DNA of 64,000 nucleotides from Lepidostoma basale (taxonomy: Eukaryota; Arthropoda; Insecta; Trichoptera; Lepidostomatidae): assembly GCA_022606425.2 (NCBI GenBank), contig JAHDVF020000053.1, positions 1,178,001 to 1,242,000 on the forward strand. The letters are read 5' to 3'. Each line of letters starts with the position of its first letter. The stretch's first letter is position 1. A program made the translations under genes and the position numbers. This document shows, in pieces, positions 22,487 through 31,694 of the stretch. The notes beneath the pieces were generated by a model. It had not been told where the DNA came from and ran no database searches. It was given only the letters and a program-made list of their open reading frames with translations.

Positions 22487-23221
22487 TCAAATCAAATCAA
22501 ATCAAATCAGTGTATTTTCTCAAAAGACATTACAAACATTTCTTGTATTATAGTTTAAGGCATCTATTGAAAACAGATAAAACATAATAAATATATAATA
22601 CCAGGAACGCATGAGAGATGGTTCGACATTAGGAATACAAGATACTCTCCAAAGTCAAGAGTATTTGTCTTCTGAATGTACTTTCACGAATATGAAAGAC
22701 ATCGATCTCCAAAGCGATCATGTTCAGCAGTTTGATTGCTCTCCCCACCGGCATCACCAGAGGCAGGTTGGTTCTGCATGTTGGGAGATAAAACAGTCTG
22801 TGCTGACGCTGTCGAAGATAATCATCCAAAACATAAAGATGGATAGCCTCCAAGATGACGGGATTCTCAAAGAATCCCCTGATAAGTCTGAAGAAATTGG
22901 TAAGTTTGCACCCATCCCTTCTTATCTGTAAACTAATGGTCCCCAGCATGCCCAAAAGGAATGCAGTGGGATAAAGCCACGGATAGCTACCAAACTCCCT
23001 CATGTAGAGATATCTCAGAAATCTTTCCTGAACCCTCTCTAACATGAGCGAGTATCTCGCCTCGTGGGGACTCCATATCACTGAGCCACATTCGAGCCGG
23101 CTCCGGACCAATGAGTTATACAAAATTCGCAAAACATAGGGATTCTTGAAAACTCTACCAGTTCGGAGAATAAATCCCAACATTTTCAGTGCAACTCCAC
23201 ATATTTTCTCGATGTGAGCAT
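22487..23221 (-). pseudogene. CR1/Daphne-type LINE inserted in the composite SINE
   Basis: The minus-strand frame 23183-22629 (184 codons) is open: GFILRTGRVFKNPYVLRILY, LVRSRLECGSVIWSPHEARY, REFGSYPWLYPTAFLLGML, FENPVILEAIHLYVLDDYL, RTNLPLVMPVGRAIKLL, IREST and LLTLESILYS. The 3' end is the ATCAAATCAAATC tail at 22487-22508. The LINE splits the composite SINE between GTTTTA and GATTTATTTT and is thus younger than it. The RT domain is absent. Confidence 0.92.
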
Positions 23222-23432
23222 GGATTTATTTTGTGGATGTTGGATGATCGAAGTGTGCGTGGGAGATGCTTATTGGTGGCGATGAGGTTCGCAACCCATC
23301 ACACCGCGTCTCCCGCGGGACGAAAAGAGAAGGATGTAGTGCCGCATCGGTTAAAATGTGACAGCCAATTCTTTCTGCCTACCCTTTCGGGGAGACGGCG
23401 TGATGGTTAGTTAGTTAGTTAGTTAGTTAGAT
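23222..23432 (+). mobile_element. Composite SINE, third copy, right part
   Basis: Carries the box-B-like GAGGTTCGCAACCC, the GTCTCCCGCG / CGTGGGAGA stem, TTCTTTCTGCCTACCC and the (GTTA)n tail at 23404-23429. Confidence 0.8.
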
Positions 23433-24100
23433 TTTATATGAATTTATGACAAAAAAAAAAAAATTTATTAGAAAGCTGTCCATAGGTTCAAAATTTTGTA
23501 AAAATGTGACACAACATATTCAGTCAGTTCTTGATTGTGCTCTTGCACAAGGTGTAACTTCCGCTTCAAGGTGGAATTTGATTATGAGAAATCTCTTCAA
23601 CGCTTTTTTAATGTTTTTACTGAAATATTATTTTGGGAACAAATTCATTATTCACAGGATATGGTGCGAATTCGATTGCGTAGAAAAAAACATGGCTGTG
23701 TTAAAATTTTATTTAAAATGTATCACACCAGAGCGTAACCTAATATTTAAAAGGTAGAATCTTCTATAGAATCAAAAATTTCATTTTCACCTCATCAGTC
23801 GCAATATTCAATTCACGTTCACTGCAAATATTTGAACACATTAAATAAATATCATTGTCGGAGAGCATTTCAGCGAAACATCATAAATAAATATAACAAT
23901 ATATAATGAACATTGCTCGAAATAAAGAAAAATTGAAATATTACATAAGTTTTAGTGTTAATGTTTATAGGAGTGCTCAATTTGAAGGAGTTTTCACCTT
24001 TCAAACAATAAAAAATATAAATTTATAAAATAAAATAAATAATACACAAAAATAATACTTTGTTCTAATTTTTTACGTTTTGGTGAAATCAGTGATGACA
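23433..24100. other. Unassigned region with two overlapping ORFs
   Basis: Plus-strand ORFs of 103 (23446) and 67 codons (23535) overlap in different frames. The second contains FDYEKSLQRFFNVFTEILF, which could be protein-like, but I recognise no family and see no splice or start context. The rest is AT-rich. Confidence 0.4.
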
Positions 24101-24104
24101 CGAG

Positions 24105-24653
24105 GAGGGGGGGTGGTTAGAGACGGAAAGGGAAAAGCGGAAAAAAAATGTTTGTATATATAATACGAGTATATATACGTATACGAATACGAAGTGAGCA
24201 CAAAACTGATACGGGTGGTCGCTTCTCTATCAACATGCTACCTAAATACACAAATTCACGCTCCAAATTCTCTTCGTTCACACTTATGTTACAAATTGTC
24301 ATTTGCTCTCCCCTTTCAAAAACCATCACCTTCGACATTCATCATTAAATCATTTAACTTGCATACACTCCGCACTATCCGCAACGAGAACGGCATCGTC
24401 CGCGTAAAGCAGACAACTTACAGACAAATCACTCATCTTAGCACCAGCATTTATTCCTTTCAGTTTTTTCATACACTTGTCCGTATACAGATTGAATAAC
24501 CATGGAGACATCACGCAGCCCTACTTAACATCCTTTGTGAGATCAAACCAAGGCGTGATGTCCCCATTTACCCTAACACTGGCAGTGCTTCCTCCGTAGA
24601 GAGAAGCGACCACCCATATCAGTTTTGTGATCACTCCGTATTCGTATTTGTAC
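24105..24653 (-). pseudogene. RTE-like LINE, reverse transcriptase fragment in a foldback
   Basis: Read from 24650 down, the minus strand gives EYGVITKLI, GSTASVRVNGDITPWFDL, GCVMSPWLFNLYTDKCMKK, then CLLYADDAVLVADSAE with the catalytic YADD. After stops it gives CNISVNEENLEREFVYLGSM. At that point (about 24235) it turns back: 24186-24235 on the plus strand again encodes YEYEVSTKLIRVVASL, an inverted copy of the start. Stops and frameshifts make it dead. Confidence 0.85.
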
Positions 24654-25060
24654 ATCGTGGGTATACTGGCAAAAAACGTTAAGTCGAAAATTGGCAGTTT
24701 TGACTTAGTGATGCAGTATTGTAAAGTTTACAATGCTCTACAAATTGGCAAAATACACGAAGTCGAATGAAACAGATTTTTTCTCTAGTTTTAAAAATAA
24801 ATTTAACGTTAAATCGTACAAAAGGTATTTCATACAGGCTAAAAGCTTCAAAAAACTTAATATTTTTCGAAGAGTCTTGTTGAACATTTTTGTACTGGAA
24901 AAAAACGTTAACTCTACTTATTGTATTCGGCTGAAAAAAATTCCCTCGATTGACTATTGACAACGACACTTATATGTTTCAAATTTAAAGAAAACTTAAA
25001 TGTTCGATTTCTCAAAACAGCGATTTTAGACTTAACGTTTTTTGCCAGTATACCCACGAT
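24654..25060. mobile_element. TIR DNA element of unassigned superfamily
   Basis: A 407-bp element with 32-bp perfect terminal inverted repeats beginning ATCGTGGGTATACTGGCAAA, mirrored at 25029-25060. It lies in the right arm of the large foldback. The short target duplication cannot be fixed because the site is TA-rich. Internal ORFs on both strands (75 and 96 codons) have no known motif. Confidence 0.85.
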
Positions 25061-25118
25061 ATATACTCGTATAATATTATATATACATACTTTCCGTCTC
25101 TAATCCTCCCCCCCCCCC

Positions 25119-25265
25119 CACCCCCCCAACAATAAAACACTTTGTATTTAACCACGGTATGGTTATTATAATTGATGCCAACTAGTTTCGCTTGGACCCA
25201 AGATTCATCAGGGCAGTATAATAACTTAACAAAAACACAACATTTATATACGAGTATTATAAACA
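25119..25265 (-). mobile_element. Penelope-like LTR remnant with intact hammerhead
   Basis: On the minus strand this contains a hammerhead motif (25174-25217) followed by ATAACCATACCGTGG and AAATACAAAGTGTTTTATTG. I call it Penelope-like because hammerheads are a known feature of those LTRs and because the general layout matches 27190-27300. No coding part adjoins it. Confidence 0.55.
25174..25217 (-). ncRNA. Hammerhead ribozyme motif H1, type I, core intact
   Basis: All core elements are present on the minus strand. Stem I is TGCC paired with GGCA, followed by CTGATGA (25205-25211 reversed). Stem II is CTTG/CAAG with loop GGTC, then GAAAC (25185-25189). Stem III is a two-pair AC/GT closing a TA loop, as in the minimal hammerheads of Penelope-like elements. 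Predicted cleavage is after GTT, just before GGCA. The very short stem III suggests activity mainly as a dimer. Confidence 0.7.
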
Positions 25266-25634
25266 TACATCTGGTATTGAAATCAGAGAGGAGGGGGAGG
25301 TTAAGAAAGGGGAATGGATATTAAAAAAACGTGTATGAAAAAATGGTAATACGTTCATGAAAATAGAAATTTCAAGAAAAAATCGAACGAGTTTTTAATA
25401 AAGCACAAATCGTTTCTATACATTAAGCATTCTTTATAAGAGTTTCATAAATTCAAAATATTCTAAGCGGATTGATACGAAGATCGAGTTCTTCGTAAAA
25501 ATATTAAGTATTTCAATAACGAAAATGATATTCTGGTTGAGATTATCTCATAAAATACTTCGCATTTGACGAGCCGAATAATGTATACAAATTTCCTGAT
25601 GGTAATTTAAAAATATTTAGTAAATAAAAAAAAA
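25266..25634. other. Unassigned AT-rich spacer
   Basis: No gene recognised. The G-rich GGAGGGGGAGGTTAAG near 25295 echoes the G-rich run at 24108. Confidence 0.5.
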
Positions 25635-25635
25635 C

Positions 25636-26240
25636 TAATAAACGATTACGCCGTGTCCTCGAAGGGGAAACCACCAAGCTGTTATTTCCTGACATACTTA
25701 TCTCGCTTCCTCAACAGTCATCGTGTACATCGTGTCACGCAAATATTATATTTACAATACTGTGTACTTGATTTGATACGAATGAGGGAGTTATGAACAG
25801 AATAATTATCCTTCTTCCTTGTTGTAGACCTATGTGGTCTGTTCTCCAGAGTGTTGCTCCTTCTGTGAGGTTGATTCCCACCTATTCTTCCATCTTTTAG
25901 GAGGTCTTCTACGAGGACGAGTCCCATGAGGCTGATTATGCAATGCAATATAGGGGAGTCTGGTGGTATTCATTATTTTCATGTGCTCACATAATCCAAA
26001 TCATCGCACTTTATTTACTTCTTTTATTTGCATTTGACGCTAAAATATAAATGCAGATTAACCACACGAAATTAGAGATCTTTTTCGTCTAAGAGATCTC
26101 ATTTGTACTCTATTTATTCTACGTTCACCTATTCATTGCCGTTTCTACGTTTTCCTTCTATATACTCGTATAAGAGTTGGAACAAAAACACCATTGTGCA
26201 CTGCCATCCTAGACTTTTTTGTATAAACGTTGGCGAAGTG
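25636..26240 (-). pseudogene. RTE-like LINE C-terminus, interrupted
   Basis: The minus strand carries the RTE 3' end (TTACGCCGTGTCC) and decayed text of its last 200 codons. It is split by another LINE fragment at 25785-25970. The right segment keeps ATTTGCATTTGACG and GTGCACTGCCATCCTAG, antisense to the NGVLL region. Confidence 0.7.
25785..25970 (-). pseudogene. GAA-group LINE 3' end nested in RTE
   Basis: Minus strand: HCIISLMGLVLVEDLLKDGR region, ending in the CAACAAGGAAGAAG tail at 25805-25820. The same segment is at 59940-60110 on the plus strand. Confidence 0.75.
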
Positions 26241-26375
26241 GTTTCAGCATGTCAACTCTTTTGCCAGTGCTAGGAAGAGAAATATACGCCGTTCGATTGG
26301 AGGAGATCTATTATCATGCCTCTGTACAAAGGAAAAGGGTCGCGTATAGAATGTGGGAACAACATTAAGATATGT
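26241..26375 (+). pseudogene. RTE-like LINE, RT finger fragment
   Basis: Plus-strand codons read FDWRRSIIMPLYKGKGSRIE and CGN, the same block as DWRRAVILPLYKGKGSHMEC in the 32.8-33.5 kb copy. It is opposite in orientation to the RTE fragment on its left. Confidence 0.8.
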
Positions 26376-26660
26376 GACGAGTGGCACCGTTTCAGATGTG
26401 CCTTAGAGTGCCCCTAAGCATATAGACAGAAAAATATATAAGTCTCACCCCCCAATTCCTTTCCTTTGGGGCTAGTTAGTAACTGGTAATTTTTATTTGA
26501 TAATAACACGTGTCCCAAAGGAGGTGAACATTTAATTTTGCAAAAATATTTGTTTTAATATTGTTTCAAATTTAAAACAAAAGTTTAGAAGATTAATAAC
26601 TAAAACAACGCCTAGAACTCCTCAACCGTAAAATTAAGTTTTTATAACAATAAAAGTTCA
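26376..26660. other. Unassigned spacer
   Basis: No gene recognised. Confidence 0.5.
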
Positions 26661-26665
26661 ATAAT

Positions 26666-26929
26666 TTACTGATAAGTAATGCTTTGAGCGATATGGAAAA
26701 TGGCTACGATAGTTTTTACGACTTCCTCCTCATATTTTCTTACAATATTGTTGTATTCTGACATAAGCTTCACATCTTTTTCAGCAATGTCATTGATAAC
26801 TGTAAGGTTTCTGACCACTGTAAGGCCATGTTGATAGTCATGAAGAGAATTCCAGTTCGCACGATTAATAAAAACGGAAGATAATTTAAGCCGCTCAAAA
26901 AAGAAGCATAAAATGTATGGATCAATTTT
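26666..26929 (-). pseudogene. Orphan ORF of a transposon-like uncharacterised family
   Basis: Open for 87 codons on the minus strand to a stop at 26666-26668. The key text is RLKLSSVFINRANWNSLHDY, VVRNLTVINDIAEKDVKLMS and EYNNIVRKYEEEVVKTIVAI. The N-D-x-A-E-x-x-V-x-L-x-x-E-Y-N pattern resembles a repetitive family of uncharacterised invertebrate proteins that I know only as probable transposon cargo. A stop (26930-26932) precedes it, and another frame upstream reads GATETSLSVFEMMKN, suggesting a frameshifted longer gene. There is no start codon context, and neither strand shows partner exons. It could be a degraded host exon. Confidence 0.5.
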
Positions 26930-26974
26930 TCATCATTTCGAAGACTGACAGAGAAGTTTCTGTGGCACCATTGT

Positions 26975-27165
26975 GCATAATTTATTAAAAATATTTTTAT
27001 TACATATTATACGAGCCTGTTTTATTTAGTTTTATTCCAGTTTTTTAGTTTGACCTGTTTCAGCGGTTTACTGCTATCTTTTGGTGAAGAAGGAAATGGC
27101 AGCGAGTTGCCGAAATAGGTTGAAATAAAAGTACAAGTCGAATAAAACTAAACATGTGTTACAGA
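26975..27165. repeat. Foldback repeat, hairpin family 3
   Basis: Arms with TTTTATTTAGTTTTATTCCAG and its partner around a GGCAG/TTGCC stem next to GAAAT. Same family as 204 and 53590. Confidence 0.6.
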
Positions 27166-27232
27166 ATAATTAACATTTTATAACTGTTAATTAAAAAACT
27201 TTGTTTTATATCACAAATTGTATTTATTTTAC

Positions 27233-27280
27233 TTAACGACAGCTGTTTCATCAACCAATGTGGACATCATCAGGTGTTAT
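27233..27280 (-). ncRNA. Hammerhead ribozyme motif H2
   Basis: Minus strand: CTGATGA (27267-27273 reversed), a stem II that pairs except for one C-T mismatch (GTCCAC/GTTGAT), GAAAC (27245-27249), AGCT loop and the GTC triplet (27238-27240 reversed). Stem I is weak: only the first two pairs of CAC against GTT hold. The core is intact, so it may retain reduced activity. Confidence 0.65.
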
Positions 27281-27639
27281 AAAAATGTATATCAAATGTC
27301 AAATTTTCGTAATTTTTCGAATCTTTGTGTATTTGTTTCTAAGTCAATTTGAATAATTTCTTTGATATAATTTTGAAGTTCTTGCTGAAATTGAGTTAGG
27401 TACTTAAATATTTTAATTTAAAGAACGGTTAGTTACTGTTTATAGGAGAACATATTAAAGGTAGAAAATATAATAATAATAAAAAATAAATAAAAAAACA
27501 ATAATTACAAGGAACAATTACACATAGTATAGAGTCAAAAACGATGAAACATAATAAATTAAAAACGATAAACAATAACAGGAAGTACATAGATTACATT
27601 AATAGGAATGGTGACAAAAGTTGAAGGTAATATTATTAT

Positions 27640-28028
27640 TTTTTAGCAAGATTGTAGAGGGGAAAAGTTTTTAATGTACTATATACTAATGGGGAATAAA
27701 TAAGAAGGAATTTGGTTATTTATAACATTTAGTTTACATTTTTTGACCTTTAAAATTTCTAAATTTTCTAATTTCTCTAATTTTTGAGGATTATTTTCTA
27801 TATGTAAAAGAATTGTATTTTTGATCTCGAAATGATGGTCAAAATTCACGCAATGATTGGCCATTTCCGAAAAGATGTTTCTGTTTTTGTATGAAATTTT
27901 TGGGTTCGTATAACCTCTTCAAAAATGATCGACCCGTCTTTCCAATATATTATACATGGCATCACAGTCCTCACAATTAATCTGGTAGATTCCACTTTGG
28001 TAGAAAATATTACGTTTATCTTTAGAAA
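27640..28028 (-). pseudogene. Penelope-type GIY-YIG endonuclease, frameshifted
   Basis: From 28010 downward: IFYQSGIYQINCEDCDAMY, then after a small insertion YIGKTGRSFLKRLYE and KNFIQKQKHLFGNG. After another frameshift, ANHCVNFDHHFEIKNTILLH and ENNPQKLEKLENLEILK. GIY, YIG, the basic R of TGR and the C-terminal LE-LE-I pattern are those of Penelope-like endonucleases. Two frameshifts and the missing RT mean it is dead. The frame 27846-28112 merely runs through into the inverted LTR. Confidence 0.8.
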
Positions 28029-28112
28029 CAGCTGTCGTAAAGTAAAATAAATACAATTTGTAATATAAAACAAAGTTTTTGAATTAACAGTTATAAAATG
28101 GTAAAATATCAT

Positions 28113-28660
28113 AGTGTTTCGGCCAAAACAATGGACTTTTTAATAATTAACATATTTTTAGTATTTTTATTTTCACGCTTCTGTCAAATAAACATTAAAT
28201 AAGACATTTAATGTGACTTTTCTTAGTTTATTAATACTTGTTTAGAGGTATTCATTTTGTGGGCTCTATTATAATTTGGCTATGTTTAAATTGTATTAAA
28301 TACTCACTGGTAGAATAATAAAAATGTAATTAACTTATTATATTAATTTTTAATATGATTAATTAATTGCTTATTCAATTGATTTGGCATTGTAAAATGC
28401 TTTATTACAAGGCAGTGCATTAGTGAGGTTTCTCTTGTGTACTGAAAGCTCCCCGTCAAATGGGTATCAAACTTTTAATGGATTGTTGAAAGGAGTATTG
28501 TGTTTCTGAAGTAAGTAATAATTAAGGAATTGGCCGAACTGGTGTTTATTGTCTAAAAATCTCATAACAATAAACCAGTGAATACAAAGGGAAACAATAT
28601 ATCTATTATAATTAACACTCATCCAAACGTCAGATTCTTTTGAGTAGAATTTTACGCATG
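28113..28660. other. Spacer, partly Penelope LTR-like
   Basis: The start, TTTCGGCCAAAACAAT, recurs at 42085 beside another Penelope remnant. The remainder is AT-rich with no gene. Confidence 0.5.
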
Positions 28661-28663
28661 GGA

Positions 28664-28895
28664 TCAACGGACGATGACGACCTTCGTGGGAGTGGTTACG
28701 AGCTCTGACTTCCATGCCAAAGGTCCTGGGTTCGATTCCCGGCGATCTTTGGTCTGGTGTAGAATTCACGTGACAATAAAATAGCAATAGATTGGCTACG
28801 TATCACATGTCACGCGAATCAATATAATAGCTAAAAAATAAATATTGCATACAGTAATTGTGTCCAAACGACCTGTTGCGTACAAAAAAAAAAAC
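28664..28895 (+). mobile_element. SINE-A (tRNA-derived), best copy
   Basis: The tRNA-like head runs GACGACCTTCGTGGGAGTGG (box A side) to box B GGGTTCGATTCCC (28728-28740). The body AGAATTCACGTGACAATAAA follows, then the 3' end CAAACGACC, TTGCGTACAAAAAAAAAA. Pol III internal promoter elements are visible. Six copies are in the window. Confidence 0.85.
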
Positions 28896-29096
28896 GACAT
28901 TCGTGACAGAATAGCAGCTGTACCATACCGAAGTTCCCGAGTTCGATAACCGACGATGGTCTGGCGGTAGAATTCACGTGACAATAAATTGGCGACAGGT
29001 TATCTACCTATCCCATGTCATGAGATTCAATATATTAACTAATAATAAATTGTAAACACTAATTGGGTTCAAACGACTTATTGTACACCCCCCTCT
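28896..29096 (+). mobile_element. SINE-A, adjacent second copy
   Basis: Same layout with a decayed box B (GAGTTCGATAACC) and the body AGAATTCACGTGACAATAAA. The end is GGGTTCAAACGAC, TTATTGTACA. It is joined head to tail to the previous copy. Confidence 0.8.
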
Positions 29097-29099
29097 TGT

Positions 29100-29238
29100 A
29101 TCAATTATCTTTTTTTTTACTTTTTTTATTACTGAGGGTAACAAACAGCAATTACAGTATATGAATATAAACATACAGAGACAACAAAACAAGGACAAGG
29201 TATAAACGTATAAATTATACACATTAAAATATTAGGTT
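29100..29238 (-). mobile_element. LINE 3'-end-like block
   Basis: TTTTTATTACTGAGGGTAAC and AAACAGCAATTACA resemble 49520-49560, at the 3' side of the minus-strand LINE at 49490-50640. No coding part is present. Confidence 0.45.
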
Positions 29239-29239
29239 C

Positions 29240-31150
29240 CCTATGTTCCTGTCCCTAGTTTCCATGACTGTTTTCTATATTTACTTAGTATTTTTTTATT
29301 TTTTTCATCATTCCAAGTATTCTCTCCCATCCCACACTCTGTCACAATTGTATAATAATCCATAAAATCACGTACAATATGTTGCTTTGTTTTGTTAGAT
29401 TGGGACATAGAAAAGGATTGACATTAAACTGGATTTAAATGTGGCCTGTATAACCTTTTTTGCCTTTTGATTTTTTTATGGAATAGTGCATTTTCCAGCT
29501 TATGTAAGTCCTGTGCGGATGGGGGGCGGGCCTAGGAATTGTTTGAACGAAGCTGATGAAGGGGCACCGCTGCGTCCTATAACAGCTTCGGGTAAACGGC
29601 GGGTAACCTTCTATGTCTTTATTTAAGGAGGCTTCCATGTGTGATTGGCAAAAGAGATGGGGACGAATCGCCCAGAGGGAGGTGGACCCACTCTTTCTTT
29701 CCCTCCTTGAGAAGAAGAATGAGCAGTGAGTGGATCGCCTTGGATCACCACGTTGTGCAGATGCTCTCGGGCCACGGCAACTTCCGTGCCAGGCTCCATG
29801 ATTTTGGTCTGGTGCCGGACCCGGAGTGTACGTGCGGCAGGGGGCCCCAGACGGCCTTCCACATGCTCTGGGAGTGTAGTTTCCTGGTGAACGCGCGGAA
29901 TCGGATGATAGATGATGTAAAACTGGCTGTCCGCCCGGTCTGGAACTCAGATCTGACGGAGAGTCAACATAACTTTGGGTGTTTGAAAGTGTTCGTGAGA
30001 GCGTGTATTAATGCATTTGCCGAGGCCGACACTTAGCCAGCCTCCACGTATATAAGGATGCTGGGGCTGCTGCTCCTGGATAGAGGGGTTTCTACGGTTG
30101 TCTACCCCACCGGAATTCACCGTAATTTGTGCTGTTTCTTGCCCTCTGAGGGCGCGCTCCAGCTGGGAGAGGGAGGTTGCCCCTCTGTGACGGGCCTCGT
30201 TCCTCTCCCTCTTGGCCATAATAATAATTTGTGCAGTGGTTTTATTTATTTATTTAATATTATGAAATGCTTCCTAAACCTCGTCCTTTGTCCTACATGC
30301 CAAAAACTGTACTCCACATTTTTTTTTCCCATCCCGCATTTGCCTCCTCTGCCTCTCCTGTTCTTCCCGCTGTATATTCCTGTGGTGCATCATTATTTTT
30401 ATCTTTAATATAATATTCCTAAAATGTTCATGTATTATATATTATGTTTATTTATTCAATAAAGTACAGCGGAGCATAGAAGTAAGATTGAATAGATTAA
30501 ATGTGGTCTGGCACATCCTTGTTGTTGCCGTATTTAAATGTAAGTCCCGGATGGACCGGGGACAGGCCCAGGGAGTGTACGAGCGAGGCTGATAAAAGGG
30601 CGCCGCTACGCCCTATAACAGCCTCGGGTATGTGGCGGGAACTTCAATGTTCCTTTAAAAAAAAAAACTTTATATAACTCTAAGTTTGTTCATTTGTATG
30701 TGTATTAACGATCACTGTATGTTACACTACAATAATTCAATATATTGTACACCCTCCCACCCTCACCAAATCTGTCTGAAATAATTTTATGATAGCCCAT
30801 AAAATCATGTACCATATATTGCTCTATTTTGTGAGATTGGGACATAGAAGTGAATTGGAATTAAACTGGATTAAATCTGGCTTTGGAGACCCTTTTACCT
30901 TAACTTTTTTTCTGGAATGGTGCATGTAAGTTAAGTTATTATAAGTTAAGTTAATAAGTTAAGTTAAGTTAAGTTAATGTAAGTCCCGCGTGGATGAGGG
31001 ATTGGCCTACAGATTGTATGAGCGAAGCTGACGAAAGGGCGCAGTAAGCGGTAAGCGGTGGGTAACATTCTTATATAACTCTATGTTTGTTCATTTGTAT
31101 GTGTATTAAAAATCACTTTATGTCACCCTACAATAAATATCGTACAAAAA
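29240..31150 (+). mobile_element. R1/I-group LINE cluster with repeated 3' UTR
   Basis: The block with GGGACATAGAA, TTAAACTGGAT and ATGTAAGTCC, then CCTATAACAGC(C/T)TCGGGTA, occurs at 29390-29640. It recurs in whole or part at 30490-30670 and 30830-31075. The stretch TTTGTTCATTTGTATGTGTA occurs at 30684 and 31086. The coding remnant sits between the first and second copies. This looks like tandem or repeated insertion of one LINE type. Confidence 0.65.
29641..30036 (+). pseudogene. R1/I-group LINE, C-terminal zinc-knuckle region
   Basis: 131 open codons ending in a stop. After the frameshifted start, RGRWTHSFFPSLRRRMSSEW and QMLSGHGNFRARLHDFGLVP lead to a cysteine cluster, C-T-C-G-R-G then H-M-L-W-E-C, the putative zinc-binding motif at the end of R1/I-type ORF2 proteins. 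Neither RT nor RNase H domains are present. The GC content is clearly above that of the flanks. The terminator is followed by a GC-rich UTR. Confidence 0.8.
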
Positions 31151-31690
31151 AAAATACGTAAATGTAAGCGTTATAATTAATTAGTATTTCTTTGTTTGAA
31201 TTCAAACACTTTTTAATTTGACACACATGTTGATTATTTAAATATGGAACTTCTTCTACAAAACGTTAAAAGTAAACCGTAGTATTCTGAATTTTAAAAT
31301 CATAGTATGTAACATGACTAGCGTATGTAACAAAATAAACCAGCTTCTTTTTCTATTTATATCATTACTCTGTGGACCTACGGTATATCAACGTTTACTT
31401 ACATCACCTGATTTCTAAAGTGACTCTATTAGCTAATGTAACACGAGTAAACATATAAACAACTTCTTCATCTTTCTGCACAAAAAGCCATACGCAATAT
31501 AAACAAACGTTAGTATTGACCACCAAGGGTCGATTTCATAATATTATTTTCTTATATTTTGGTTTGAAAAATATTGTTGCATATTTTTGTCTATCCTTTC
31601 TATCAACGATGGCAATCAATTCATTGGAACTTAAGCAGCCAAAGTGATCGTTATCAAGAAAGTTAGTTACAGCTACCCTCATATTTTTAT
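31151..31690. other. Unassigned AT-rich spacer
   Basis: No gene recognised. Confidence 0.5.
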
Positions 31691-31694
31691 TTTA

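Larger units (their letters stand above)
24105..25118. repeat. Large inverted repeat (about 1 kb)
   Basis: The outer arms are GAGGAGGGGGGGTGG, AGAGACGGAAAG, ATAATACGAGTATATAT at 24108-24180 and their complements at 25061-25116, where the C-rich run reaches 13 C. The inner arm continues into the duplicated RT segment (24186-24235 against 24600-24650). The TIR element at 24654 splits the right arm. Confidence 0.75.
27166..28112 (-). mobile_element. Penelope-like retroelement, 5'-truncated
   Basis: Minus-strand order: an inverted piece of LTR (28112-28025), the GIY-YIG endonuclease C-terminal region (28025-27640), and a 3' LTR-like block (27420-27166) with a hammerhead. The LTR text is reused at 7370, 41930 and 45890. 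An element ending in an LTR and starting with an inverted LTR fragment is a known arrangement for Penelope-type insertions. The reverse transcriptase is absent. Confidence 0.8.

Noticed and set aside
23446..23757. 103-codon plus-strand ORF
   Set aside because: Lys/Phe/Leu-rich from AT content, no motif, no splice context, overlaps another frame that looks equally plausible.
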